Part shown: one piece after another, positions 1 through 7,396 of the stretch
How the letters are laid out: every line of letters starts with the position of its first letter
Numbering within the stretch: position 1 is the stretch's first letter
DNA from: Bacillota bacterium LX-D
Lineage (GTDB): Bacteria > Bacillota > DUOV01 > Zhaonellaceae
Reading direction: 5' to 3'
Assembly (NCBI GenBank): GCA_031628995.1
Contig: JAVLUO010000015.1
Span: 1 to 34,193 of the forward strand
DNA: 34,193 bases
Position numbers and translations under genes: made by a program
Notes under the pieces: model-generated
The model's input: only the letters and a program-made list of their open reading frames with translations
Told to the model about the DNA's origin: nothing
The model's database searches: none

Positions 1-2
1 TT

Positions 3-221
3 GAGGCTTTTGATGAAGGCTTATGCGTACAGATAATGCACATTGGACCGTATTCGACCGAACCTGAAACGATGAAGAAAATTGATGCTTTTATCGCACA
101 GGAAGGCTTAAAGGACAGGCTTGGTATCGGAGGAAAACACCACGAGATATATCTTTCGGACCCGAGGAAGAGTAAGCCGGAGCGCATGAAAACAGTGCTC
201 AGGCATCCAGTAGGAAGATGA
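3..221 (+). CDS. GyrI-like domain protein, C-terminal part (5' end outside window)
   Basis: The frame is open from base 3, so the start lies upstream of the window; about 72 residues remain. The sequence passes through MHIGPYSTEPETM and ends in YLSDPRKSKPERMKTVLRHP. This HIGPY ... YLSDPR..KP...KT.LR.P pattern is characteristic of the GyrI-like small-molecule binding fold (SOUL/BRE-type effector binding domain), in the variant common in Firmicutes. Such proteins bind hydrophobic or cationic small molecules, alone or fused to DNA-binding domains; whether a DNA-binding domain precedes it here cannot be seen. Internal ATG 36 is not the real start, because homologous sequence (EAFDEGLCVQI) continues upstream of it. 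Confidence 0.75.
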   Translation, partial: EAFDEGLCVQIMHIGPYSTEPETMKKIDAFIAQEGLKDRLGIGGKHHEIYLSDPRKSKPERMKTVLRHPVGR

Positions 222-254
222 TTTTTTAGGAGGAGTGGCTCATATAGGTGCGCA

Positions 255-297
255 TAAAAAAGCAACCATTGGCTCAAAGGACAACTCAATGGCTGCT
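255..297 (-). terminator. Rho-independent terminator of the AraC-EamA-DUF2000 operon
   Basis: On the minus strand an imperfect stem (arms at 287-297 and 261-271, AGCAGCCATTG / CAATGGTTGCT) is followed by a run of T (plus-strand A run at 257-260). It lies just downstream of the DUF2000 stop codon and suits termination of the minus-strand operon. Confidence 0.6.
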
Positions 298-319
298 CTA
301 TTTATGAAAAATGAAGCAA

Positions 320-742
320 TTATCTTAATAAGGGCAAGCTTCCGGTCAGTTTGTTGATTTTTTTCTTGCTGCCATATAACGCAATTCCCAAATAGGTAAA
401 GTCAGTTTCCCCCGTGGATTTTGCCTTGCGCATATAGTCATCATAAGTGTTGCAGCCTTGCGCCACATCGGAAAAGTCCACCACCGTCAAATCACTGTAG
501 TCGGAGGTGTAAAGCTTTTTCCGCAGGGCTTTCAGCATTTCCCTGTTTCCTTTTAAAATGGGTACGGGCAATGTAACAATGCCCATATGTACATGACCTG
601 AAGCGTCCATGACATCCCGACCAATACATTCAGGAGCCTGCCGGCCAAGGGTAATGCCCAATATTGCGGCAGTATTGGCAAGAATCCCCGCTGGAAGGGA
701 TTCGTCTAAGATGAGGACGCACTTTATTTCCTGATTGGTCAT
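320..742 (-). CDS. DUF2000 family protein
   Basis: A 140-aa protein with the organisation of the DUF2000 family. It has an N-terminal hydrophobic strand with a conserved acidic turn ([16 protein letters not shown]), the [10 protein letters not shown] segment, a central [12 protein letters not shown] strand, and the C-terminal YLGIALYG strand. The biochemical role of the family is not established; structures show a compact alpha/beta fold. Its ATG overlaps the stop codon of the upstream EamA gene by four bases (739-742), so the two are translationally coupled. It is often seen next to AraC regulators and DMT exporters, as here. I infer an accessory role for the exporter operon without knowing the chemistry. 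Confidence 0.8.
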   Translation of the reverse strand: MTNQEIKCVLILDESLPAGILANTAAILGITLGRQAPECIGRDVMDASGHVHMGIVTLPVPILKGNREMLKALRKKLYTSDYSDLTVVDFSDVAQGCNTYDDYMRKAKSTGETDFTYLGIALYGSKKKINKLTGSLPLLR

Positions 743-1665
743 TGGGATTTGACCTCCTTTAAATTTGTTTTTTCATTTCTGTCTTTTCTTTCTGAAAGGA
801 ACAGTCCTATTAAGGTAAGGAGTGCGCCTGTCAGAGCCATCCCTGTGATGTTTTCATGCAGGATCAGGGAGGATGCCGCAATGGTGATCACAGGCACCAT
901 GTAAATGTAGGCGCTTGTTTTTATAGCGCCCAAAATTCCTACCGACCAATTCCATGTGACAAAACACAACGCCGAAGCTCCCAATCCCAGGTATAAAATG
1001 TTCAGCAGATTGGAGGCTTTTGTGAACCGGTCAAAGTTCAGAGTGAAGTCCGACAGAAAAAGCACGGGAATCATGAAAAGTAGCCCGTAAAAAAATACCC
1101 TGCGGGTGCACCCGATGGTATGATAGCCCAGCTTGCTTGTTTTCCGCATGAGAACGGAATAAACCGCCCAAACCACAGAGGCGAGGACAGCCAATATATC
1201 CCCGGCAGGACTGAGCTTTAAAATGAAACTTCCGTTCCATCCGATAAGCAGGATACCTGTAATGGCGACGATAAAACCCGCAAAAAACTGCGGGCGAAGC
1301 TGTTCTCCCTCTAAAAAGGAGTGTGCCAAAACCGCGGTGAAAAAAGGCGCAATGGACACGATGACACCTACATTGGAGGCAAGGGTGTAGGCAAGGGCGA
1401 TGTTTTCCAGCAAGAAATACAGGGTAACACCGCAAAGCCCTGCCCCCATGAAAAGCAACTCCTCATGAATTCCCTTGGCTTTAAGAAAATGGGGATACGC
1501 CGGAAGCAGCACAATGTAGCCTATGCTGAACCGAAAAAACAATATTTCAGAGGGGGTAAAGTCCGTCAACAGGATTTTTGTAGAAATAAAGGTGGTCCCC
1601 CAAATCAAAATGGTGACAAGGGCCGACAGGTGTCCGGCAGCCATAGTACGAGGGTTCTCCATCAT
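739..1665 (-). CDS. DMT-superfamily transporter with two EamA domains
   Basis: A 308-aa hydrophobic protein with about ten predicted membrane segments in two EamA repeats. The first repeat begins around residue 10 ([18 protein letters not shown]) and the second around residue 155 ([20 protein letters not shown]). The charged C-terminal tail ([10 protein letters not shown]) is typical. EamA proteins export amino acids, metabolites or drugs; the substrate cannot be read from sequence. The start ATG overlaps the stop of the upstream AraC gene (1662-1665) and the stop overlaps the DUF2000 start, so all three form one coupled operon probably controlled by the AraC protein. Confidence 0.88.
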   Translation of the reverse strand: MMENPRTMAAGHLSALVTILIWGTTFISTKILLTDFTPSEILFFRFSIGYIVLLPAYPHFLKAKGIHEELLFMGAGLCGVTLYFLLENIALAYTLASNVGVIVSIAPFFTAVLAHSFLEGEQLRPQFFAGFIVAITGILLIGWNGSFILKLSPAGDILAVLASVVWAVYSVLMRKTSKLGYHTIGCTRRVFFYGLLFMIPVLFLSDFTLNFDRFTKASNLLNILYLGLGASALCFVTWNWSVGILGAIKTSAYIYMVPVITIAASSLILHENITGMALTGALLTLIGLFLSERKDRNEKTNLKEVKSQ

Positions 1666-2516
1666 AAATCCCCCTTGTCCTTTGGCCGCTGTGCTTCGGC
1701 TTCGTCGGTAAATATCCGCATGTATTGACGGGGCGTTAAACCAATCAGCTTCTTAAAAAAGTTTGAAAAATGGCTTTGGTCGCTAAAACCTGTTCGAAAA
1801 GCAACCTCCACGGGGGAAATCCCTTGCTCCAGGAGCTTTTTCGCATTGCCGATGCGGATGGTTTCCAGGTAGCTGTAGGGAGAAATCCCCTTCTGCCGGG
1901 TAAAGAAACGCAGAAAATGGTACTTGCTCAATCCCGCCAGTGCGCTCAAATCATCCAGTCTGATGGTCTTTGCATAGTTTTCCTCCAAATAATCGCATAC
2001 AGTTTTGATTTCAGGCGCCGGTTCCTGTACGAAGCTGGCGGGAGCCGTATCCGAATATTCCTGTATAAGCTGCCCGATGAGAAACAGGAAAAGCTCTTCT
2101 TTTTTAAAGTCTGTTTCCCCCTGGGAAATCATCATGTGCAGCTCCCGAAGGGAAGCGGCCAGCTCGCTGCGGTAGAGAACCACCTGGGTAAAGTTGGGCA
2201 GGTACTCTCTTCCGGTGATTTCAAACGCGGTCTTCATCATAACCTCCGGCTGGATATTGATACACCGGTAGTCCAGCGTTTTCCTGTCCACCTGTTCGCA
2301 GGCATGGGTGTCCCGTGGATTAAAGATTGTAATATCTCCGGGGTTGATGATATACTCCTGGTTCTTGCACAAAAGATAGCGCCGGCCGTTTTCTATAAAG
2401 CCAATGACGTAGTAGTCATGAAAATGATTGGGGAACTTCTGCCTGATGCCTTCAAAACGATAGGCTTCAATTTTCAAATCCGCATCGTAACAAACGGTTC
2501 GAACTTCATTTGGCAA
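1662..2516 (-). CDS. AraC family transcriptional regulator with N-terminal cupin
   Basis: A 284-aa protein. Residues about 15-95 form an AraC-type cupin effector domain ([17 protein letters not shown], then the [14 protein letters not shown] turn). Residues about 180-275 hold two helix-turn-helix motifs, including [19 protein letters not shown] and [19 protein letters not shown], followed by GLTPRQYM. The start is TTG at 2516, preceded at a good distance by GGAGGT (2522-2527 on the minus strand). It heads the operon with the EamA exporter and DUF2000 protein. A 10-bp inverted repeat flanks its probable extended -10 promoter, suggesting autoregulation. Effector unknown. Confidence 0.88.
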   Translation of the reverse strand: MPNEVRTVCYDADLKIEAYRFEGIRQKFPNHFHDYYVIGFIENGRRYLLCKNQEYIINPGDITIFNPRDTHACEQVDRKTLDYRCINIQPEVMMKTAFEITGREYLPNFTQVVLYRSELAASLRELHMMISQGETDFKKEELFLFLIGQLIQEYSDTAPASFVQEPAPEIKTVCDYLEENYAKTIRLDDLSALAGLSKYHFLRFFTRQKGISPYSYLETIRIGNAKKLLEQGISPVEVAFRTGFSDQSHFSNFFKKLIGLTPRQYMRIFTDEAEAQRPKDKGDL

Positions 2517-2536
2517 TTGGATACCTCCTTCACTTT

Positions 2537-2600
2537 ATCATTTGAGTGTAACTATACCATAAACAGAAAGGAATTTATTGAATGATATTGCTCAAATGAT
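2537..2600. promoter_or_regulatory. Extended -10 promoter of the AraC operon flanked by a 10-bp inverted repeat
   Basis: On the minus strand TGGTATAGT (2551-2559) is an extended -10 element placed 35 bp ahead of the TTG start. It is bracketed by a perfect inverted repeat, ATCATTTGAG at 2537-2546 and CTCAAATGAT at 2591-2600, separated by 44 bp. One arm lies downstream of the -10 and the other near the -35 position. This is a plausible pair of half-sites for the AraC-type regulator; binding is inferred, not shown. Confidence 0.45.
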
Positions 2601-2641
2601 TCATTAAGCTGCAAAATTATCAAAGAAAGGAAAAGATACTC

Positions 2642-2815
2642 ATGGAAAAACAAAGCAAAATCAAGTTTGTACCAGGGGACCACGTGCGCATTCAAGAATT
2701 TCTGGACATGATCGCCCCATCCGTCATCAAATTCAACACCGACCACTTCATCTGCGGCAACACATTCCGGTACGTTTGGGCTTGTGTGAATATTCGACCT
2801 GTTTGTAATAGATGA
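2642..2815 (+). pseudogene. Truncated N-terminus of a VirB4-like conjugation ATPase (ICE remnant)
   Basis: A 57-codon frame starting at ATG 2642 after an AAAGGAA ribosome binding site. Its first ~45 residues (MEKQSKIKFVPGDHVRIQEF, then ...IKFNTDHFICGNTFRYVWA) read like the conserved start of the VirB4-like conjugal transfer ATPases (CD1110-like) found in Clostridiales conjugative elements. Those proteins are several hundred residues long; here homology breaks off after VWA and the frame closes at 2815. No other transfer gene is in view, so this is a scar of a lost or excised integrative conjugative element next to the AraC cargo operon. The family call is from memory of the N-terminal motif. 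Confidence 0.6.
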
Positions 2816-2848
2816 AGAAAATAACGATGCATGGGAAGGTATGCATAC

Positions 2849-2882
2849 AAAAACAGGAAGCTGATGTTGGCTTCCTGTTTTC
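2849..2882 (+). terminator. Rho-independent terminator
   Basis: A perfect stem, AAAACAGGAAGC / GCTTCCTGTTTT, with a short loop (TGATGTTG), running into T residues. It follows the truncated conjugation gene and insulates the downstream signalling genes. Because the stem is flanked by A and T runs it could work in both directions. Confidence 0.75.
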
Positions 2883-2995
2883 CTATAATCGGCCTGACCC
2901 CCTAAAATTGCCGGTTACCGAGGGTTTTTACAATCCATCGATGGGTTTGCTTATTCTAATCTTTTTTTCAGTAGGTCAAGGGAAACTCATTGGAT

Positions 2996-3025
2996 TTGAA
3001 ATAGTAAAATTATTCAAATTATGAT
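2996..3025 (+). promoter_or_regulatory. Probable vegetative promoter for the 116-aa protein / CBS-GGDEF operon
   Basis: TTGAAA at 2996-3001 and TATGAT at 3020-3025 are separated by 18 bp, close to the sigma-A consensus, and lie about 40 bp ahead of the ATG at 3063. The coding frame is preceded by the ribosome binding site AGAAGGGA. Confidence 0.5.
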
Positions 3026-3062
3026 AAAATAATCTTTAAATAAAGCAAAAGAAGGGAAATAA

Positions 3063-3413
3063 ATGTCAAAAAATGTAGATAGCTCGAAAAAAGCTGAAAT
3101 CACCATGCGAATGTCGGAATTTGAAATGCCTCCGATGCAGGATGTCCTCATTGTCGGAAGGCGGGCACCAATTGGGCCAGAGGCAGCAAGACGCATGGTA
3201 GATATATTATCTCCAGAACAGTATGAAATCATAAAGCTAGACCATTCTGTAATAGAGGCGATGGTGGTAAGGAAAGCTCTTTTCAATATACTCCCAAAGG
3301 AGAAGTTGATTGAACTACTATTGGAGGAGGGAGGCAAGGTTGCTAACGAGTCGACAATAGTAAAAGCCCAGGTTAATATTGTACTCCAGATTAGCAAGTC
3401 TATAGACTTATGA
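3063..3413 (+). CDS. Conserved-looking hypothetical protein, 116 aa
   Basis: I do not recognise this family. The protein is soluble, with no signal peptide or membrane segment. It begins with a polar tail, then a segment MQDVLIVGRRAPIGPEAARR that resembles a beta-strand followed by a glycine/proline turn and helix. An amphipathic helical region (VIEAMVVRKALFNILPKEKL) and a long predicted helix at the C-terminus follow. It has a good ribosome binding site, and its stop codon overlaps the start of the downstream CBS-GGDEF gene by four bases, so the two are translationally coupled. I infer a partner or regulator in the same signalling unit; no enzymatic motif is visible. Confidence 0.75.
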   Translation: MSKNVDSSKKAEITMRMSEFEMPPMQDVLIVGRRAPIGPEAARRMVDILSPEQYEIIKLDHSVIEAMVVRKALFNILPKEKLIELLLEEGGKVANESTIVKAQVNIVLQISKSIDL

Positions 3414-4273
3414 TAAGGAAAGTTTTTGAAATCATGCTTAAAGATTACGATACGGTTGATGCTTTTTGTGGAATCAGGCGAGTACAGGATATTGCGGAAA
3501 AAAACAAGACAGACTGTTTCCCTGTAACTGACAACGGAAAAATCATCGGTGTCCTGACAAGGAGTGATTTGATAAAAACTCACCCAAATAGGATTGTACT
3601 AGATGCTATGTCTGGAAGTTATAAATATATTGAGGCTGACGAGTCTGTCTGGGAAGCAAAGGAGTTATTAGAAGGCCAAGGAACTGACATTCTCTTGGCT
3701 ACTCAGGATGATAAAATAATCGGAATTGTAACTAAAAATGCAATTAATGTTGAAATCAGCAAACATATTGATCTGCTGACTGGACTGTACAAAAGCGACT
3801 ATATTATATACAATTGCCTAAAATTCTTGGAACACGGCAGTGAAATATCAATAGTATTCTTTGATGTCAATAATTTTGGATATATAGATAAAGAGTTTGG
3901 ACATACCGTGGGGGACAATATTTTAAAGGAAATTGCACAAATCCTTAAGGACAATGCACCAGAAGGGACATACCTTTGCAGGTATGGTGGTGATGAATTT
4001 GCTCTTTTGACTGAAGTATGTGCAGAAAACTGTAAAGCATTGGCACAAGATATATTAAACAAGGTAAAGCAGCATGAATTCTATGGGAATATACATATTG
4101 GCATTTCTGCAGGAATTGCAGGGGGGGAAAGGCGTAATCCGAGGAAGGGAAATATGTACAAAACAGTTACAAACCTGATAAACCTTGCAAGCCTTGCCTC
4201 TACAAAAGCTAAAAAGGAAAAGGACAATTTGGTGCTTGGCTATAGTGGAATTATTGATGAAATTGCCATATAA
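3410..4273 (+). CDS. CBS-pair / GGDEF protein (probable diguanylate cyclase)
   Basis: A 287-aa cytoplasmic protein. Residues about 1-120 carry two CBS repeats (FPVTDNGKIIGVLTRSDLIK; ILLATQDDKIIGIVTKNAI), which usually bind adenine nucleotides. Residues about 121-285 form a GGDEF domain starting at DLLTGLY, with metal-binding FFDVNNFG, GHTVGDN and an intact catalytic RYGGDEF loop. The RxxD inhibitory site normally just ahead of GGDEF is absent (PEGT occupies the position), so simple product inhibition is unlikely. The ATG overlaps the upstream 116-aa gene by four bases. I infer c-di-GMP synthesis tuned by nucleotide binding to the CBS pair. It is followed by a terminator. Confidence 0.88.
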   Translation: MIRKVFEIMLKDYDTVDAFCGIRRVQDIAEKNKTDCFPVTDNGKIIGVLTRSDLIKTHPNRIVLDAMSGSYKYIEADESVWEAKELLEGQGTDILLATQDDKIIGIVTKNAINVEISKHIDLLTGLYKSDYIIYNCLKFLEHGSEISIVFFDVNNFGYIDKEFGHTVGDNILKEIAQILKDNAPEGTYLCRYGGDEFALLTEVCAENCKALAQDILNKVKQHEFYGNIHIGISAGIAGGERRNPRKGNMYKTVTNLINLASLASTKAKKEKDNLVLGYSGIIDEIAI

Positions 4274-4290
4274 AGAATGTTGAAATATAG

Positions 4291-4320
4291 AAGCTCTATT
4301 GACAGGGCTTTTATTTTTTT
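4291..4320 (+). terminator. Rho-independent terminator after the CBS-GGDEF gene
   Basis: A stem AAGCTCT / AGGGCTT (4291-4297, 4304-4310, with one G-T pair) around a six-base loop is followed by TTATTTTTTT. Confidence 0.75.
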
Positions 4321-4371
4321 TGCGCGCAGATTGCATTGTATATTGCAGACTGCCTGAAAGGCATAATCAGT

Positions 4372-4401
4372 GTATGCAATAGCAAGATATTGGCTATACT
4401 G
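4372..4401 (+). promoter_or_regulatory. Sigma-G-like promoter for the germination receptor operon
   Basis: GTATG at 4372-4376 matches the forespore sigma-G -35 (gHATR). After an 18-bp spacer, TATACTG (4395-4401) matches five of seven positions of the -10 (CATWHTA). It sits 20 bp ahead of the gerA ATG. Germinant receptor operons are known sigma-G targets in Bacillus; the assignment here is by consensus and context. Confidence 0.45.
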
Positions 4402-4420
4402 TAAAACGGGTGATAAGAAT

Positions 4421-5998
4421 ATGTTTGGGAAAACAAGAAAACGTAACGGGATGGTGAAGCAAAACGCTGACATCGATAACATCTGTAATGATACAAATGA
4501 ACCTATACTACAAACAACTGAAGCAGTAAAATCAAGGCTTAATGAAGTTTTTTCCGAATGCAGTGATTTCATGCATCGGGAAATTGTATGCGGGGAAGAC
4601 GGTTCTATCAGGATGTTAGTAGCATATATCAACGGTTTTGTAGACAAAAGGGTGTTAAACCAGGATGTGGTCCGTCCGATTCTCGACTATTTTTCAAATA
4701 CAAAATTGCAGGATAAAAGGAGCCGCATATATGAACAGCTTAAAGAATGCGTTGTCAACAACAACGATATAAAAGAAGCGGAAAATATGCAGCAGGCAGT
4801 GGACAATATCGTGTCAGGAGAAGCCCTGCTTTTTATTGATGGAGAAGACAGGGCATTGGTTATCGGGGTGAAAGCCCCACAGGGCAGGCAGGTAGCAGAA
4901 CCCGACACAGAGGTTTCTATAAGGGGATCAAGGGAAGGCTTTGTCGAGAACCTGCTTACAAACACCACTCTCCTTCGCAAAAGGATTAAGAACCCGAACC
5001 TGAAGTTGGAGATGATGCAGTTGGGAGAACAGACCAAAACCGATATTTGCATTTGTTATATTAAGGGAATTGCCAATCAGGAGATTGTCAAGGAAGTAAG
5101 AAAAAGGCTCAAAAAAATCAAAACTGATGCAATCCTTGACTCTGGGTATATTGAGCAATTTATTTCCGACAGCCGGCTGTCCCTTTTCCCTACGGTGGGA
5201 AACAGCGAAAAGTGCGACAAACTGGCAGGAAAGCTGCTGGAAGGACGGGTGGCAATTTTCTGTGACGGGACGCCTTATGTCCTTACGGCTCCTTATCTTT
5301 TTATAGAGTCTCTGCAGGCGTCGGATGATTACTATGACCATGCTTTTTTTGCTACCTTTATGCGTCTGCTGCGTCTGCTTGCACTGCTGATATCAAATTT
5401 AATGCCAGGAATGTATGTAGCGTTGGTTGGCTTCCATCATACGGTAATTCCGTTCAAGCTGATGATTACACTGGCGGCTTCACGGCAGGGGATACCTTTT
5501 TCACCGATCACCGAAGCGGTATTAATGATAGTGGCATTTGAACTCCTCCGTGAAGCAGGTGTCCGTATGCCAAGGCCGATAGGCCAGGCATTGAGCATTG
5601 TCGGAGCCATTGTGCTGGGAGAGGCGTCGGTTGTGGCAGGGATTGCCAGCAACCTTATGGTGATCATTGTTGCCATTACGGCCGTATGCAGTTTTGTAGT
5701 TCCACCACTGATCAGGGCAACCATGCTAATACGCTTTGTGTTCCTGGTTGCGGCAAATTTTCTGGGTTTCCTTGGAATATCCTTTGTGTTCGTGGCTGTT
5801 TTTGTACACCTTTGCAGGCTGCGCTCCTTTGGAATCCCTTATATGGCACCTTTTTCACCGCTTACGGCTTCCGACCTTAAAGATTCCCTGGTTGTGGTGC
5901 CAATCTGGGCAATGGTAACAAGGCCGTGGATACTGCGGCAGGAGGAAACCAAAAATGCTGCAGGGATAAAACGCCAGGAGGTGAGGTCAAAGCGGTGA
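4421..5998 (+). CDS. Spore germination protein, GerA (A subunit) family
   Basis: A 525-aa A subunit of a germinant receptor located in the spore inner membrane. Residues about 1-300 are the hydrophilic N-terminal domain (DFMHREIVCGEDGSIRMLVAYINGF is the usual opening strand region). The C-terminal part has about five membrane segments including the family signatures PGMYVALVGFHHTVIPFKLM, EAGVRMPRPIGQALSIVGAI and LGEASVVAGIAS. I chose ATG 4421 because it follows GGGTGAT and starts with the usual polar MFGKTRKRNG; a longer frame from 4370 would begin inside the promoter. Its stop overlaps the GTG start of the gerC gene (GTGA, 5995-5998). Germinant specificity cannot be predicted. Confidence 0.93.
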   Translation: MFGKTRKRNGMVKQNADIDNICNDTNEPILQTTEAVKSRLNEVFSECSDFMHREIVCGEDGSIRMLVAYINGFVDKRVLNQDVVRPILDYFSNTKLQDKRSRIYEQLKECVVNNNDIKEAENMQQAVDNIVSGEALLFIDGEDRALVIGVKAPQGRQVAEPDTEVSIRGSREGFVENLLTNTTLLRKRIKNPNLKLEMMQLGEQTKTDICICYIKGIANQEIVKEVRKRLKKIKTDAILDSGYIEQFISDSRLSLFPTVGNSEKCDKLAGKLLEGRVAIFCDGTPYVLTAPYLFIESLQASDDYYDHAFFATFMRLLRLLALLISNLMPGMYVALVGFHHTVIPFKLMITLAASRQGIPFSPITEAVLMIVAFELLREAGVRMPRPIGQALSIVGAIVLGEASVVAGIASNLMVIIVAITAVCSFVVPPLIRATMLIRFVFLVAANFLGFLGISFVFVAVFVHLCRLRSFGIPYMAPFSPLTASDLKDSLVVVPIWAMVTRPWILRQEETKNAAGIKRQEVRSKR

Positions 5999-7179
5999 AA
6001 TGCAGGAAAGATAAATATGCTGTGAAAATGGGCATACTTGCCGTTTTATTAATGCTACCTTTGCTCCTGACCGGCTGCTGGAACAACAGGGATTTGACGG
6101 AAATCAACATGGTGACGGCACTGGGGGTCGACAGGTCGGAAGACGGAAAGGTGCTTGTGACTGTCCAGGTGGTGGAACCCGCCGCTATCCAATCAACGTC
6201 ATCAGGAAAAGGAAAAGGCGGAGGAACACAGCCCGAACCTGTATTTGTTGAGTCTTATGAAGGTGAAACGGTTTTTGACGCTTTAAGGAGTATGCTGTCC
6301 GTAGTTGACAATAGATTGTTTTTAAGTACAACCCAGGTTTTAATTATTGGAGAAAGGCTTGCAAAAGAAGGAATTACCGAAGTAATGGACTTTTTGCAGC
6401 GGGATCATGAGGTGGAATATAAAATGGATGTCCTCGTGGCAAAAAAATCCACATCAAAAGAAATTCTTGAAATGGAAACCGACATGGATCCCATACCAGC
6501 CATGTATATAAAGGAAACGGTGGAAAATACAGTTTTACGGGGAACGGTAAAGCGGATAATGCTGATTGATTTAATAAAGGATATGGGTGACAACGGCAAA
6601 CAGCCTGTCATTGGTCAAATAACAAAGGCAGGGGAAAAGAAGGTCAGAACGGAAGGTGCTTCAGTTTTCAGGGATGGAAAGCTGGCGGGCTGGCTGGATC
6701 CATCCGAAACACGGGGATACTTGTTTGCTGCAGACAAAGTGGAAAGCACCATTGTGAATATCCCTGCAGATGGCGGTAAAATATCTATGGAATTAATACG
6801 GTCAAACGGAAAAGTTGGAGTAGAATTTCAAAATGGCAAACCTGCCATGTTGAGCATCCAGGTCGGACTGGAAGCCAATGTAGGAGAATATGAAGCAAAA
6901 GGAAAGCTGGATTCGCCTGATAACTTGCACAGGCTGGAAAAAACTCTAGGCGAAGAAGTAAAGAGAGAAATCAGAATGGCATTGAACAGGACACAAAAGG
7001 ATTATTCAAGCGATATTTTCGGTTTCGGCACGCAGGTGCATAAATACCACCCTCAGTACTGGAAAAAGGCAAAGGACAGCTGGAATGACACTTTCAGCAA
7101 ACTGCCAGCGGACATCCAGGTGGATGCCAAAATAAAACGAACTGGGGTTATCAAAGGGCCAATCAAGAAGGACGGATAG
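5995..7179 (+). CDS. Germinant receptor lipoprotein, Ger(x)C family
   Basis: A 394-aa C subunit. The GTG start at 5995 overlaps the gerA stop and follows AGGAGGTGAGGT (5976-5987). The N-terminus has a short charged region, a hydrophobic stretch and the lipobox LLLTGCWNN, with Cys28 as the lipidation site. Family hallmarks follow: WNNRDLTEINMVTALGVD, a FVESYEGETVFDALRSM segment and the strand VLIIGERLAKEGI. The C-terminal domain ends with IFGFGTQVHKYHPQYWK, typical of these proteins. It should be anchored in the outer leaflet of the spore inner membrane next to the A and B subunits. A longer frame from 5926 lies inside gerA and is not used. Confidence 0.93.
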   Translation: MKCRKDKYAVKMGILAVLLMLPLLLTGCWNNRDLTEINMVTALGVDRSEDGKVLVTVQVVEPAAIQSTSSGKGKGGGTQPEPVFVESYEGETVFDALRSMLSVVDNRLFLSTTQVLIIGERLAKEGITEVMDFLQRDHEVEYKMDVLVAKKSTSKEILEMETDMDPIPAMYIKETVENTVLRGTVKRIMLIDLIKDMGDNGKQPVIGQITKAGEKKVRTEGASVFRDGKLAGWLDPSETRGYLFAADKVESTIVNIPADGGKISMELIRSNGKVGVEFQNGKPAMLSIQVGLEANVGEYEAKGKLDSPDNLHRLEKTLGEEVKREIRMALNRTQKDYSSDIFGFGTQVHKYHPQYWKKAKDSWNDTFSKLPADIQVDAKIKRTGVIKGPIKKDG

Positions 7180-7183
7180 AGTT

Positions 7184-7396
7184 ATGGCAATCATCCTGGC
7201 AGTATTTATAATTTTGGTTTTATATGACTTGCAAAGGTTTATAAGGAAAAAGGAACAGGCAAGAGTATTTACAATTTATGTTTTCCTGATGGCGGTAAGC
7301 TTGGCTGTCAGCCTGCTTCTGGCAGCAGGCAAAAGGCCTGCCAGCCCTGCTAAATGGATCGAAGGGATATTGAAAATGATGGGAGTGGTAAAGTAG
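7184..7396 (+). CDS. Small two-helix membrane protein within the gerA operon (D-subunit-like)
   Basis: A 70-aa protein with two predicted membrane segments: residues 2-15 (AIILAVFIILVLYDL) and about 30-47 (YVFLMAVSLAVSLLLAA), separated by a basic stretch (RFIRKKEQAR). Small two-helix proteins of about this size are encoded in some Bacillus germinant receptor operons (so-called D genes) and modulate germination rate. This one lies between gerC and gerB, four bases after the gerC stop, and its TAG overlaps the GTG proposed for gerB. Function by analogy only; I do not claim sequence homology to a specific D protein. Confidence 0.8.
   Translation: MAIILAVFIILVLYDLQRFIRKKEQARVFTIYVFLMAVSLAVSLLLAAGKRPASPAKWIEGILKMMGVVK

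Noticed and set aside
1321-1728. Open frames on the plus strand over the EamA and AraC genes (also 1770-2585)
   Set aside because: They mirror clearly recognisable minus-strand genes, have no family-like sequence and lack ribosome binding sites.
2885-2930. Riboswitch-like sequence ahead of the 116-aa gene
   Set aside because: Short complementary pieces (CGGT/ACCG, ACCC/GGGT) exist, but they do not match a known class and the promoter lies downstream of them.
4370-4420. Longer start for the GerA-type protein at 4370
   Set aside because: It would begin inside the sigma-G-like promoter, has no ribosome binding site, and adds residues not expected in the family.
5926-5994. Longer start for the GerC lipoprotein at 5926
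   Set aside because: It would overlap gerA by 73 bases and bury the signal peptide; GTG 5995 has a strong site and the usual four-base overlap.
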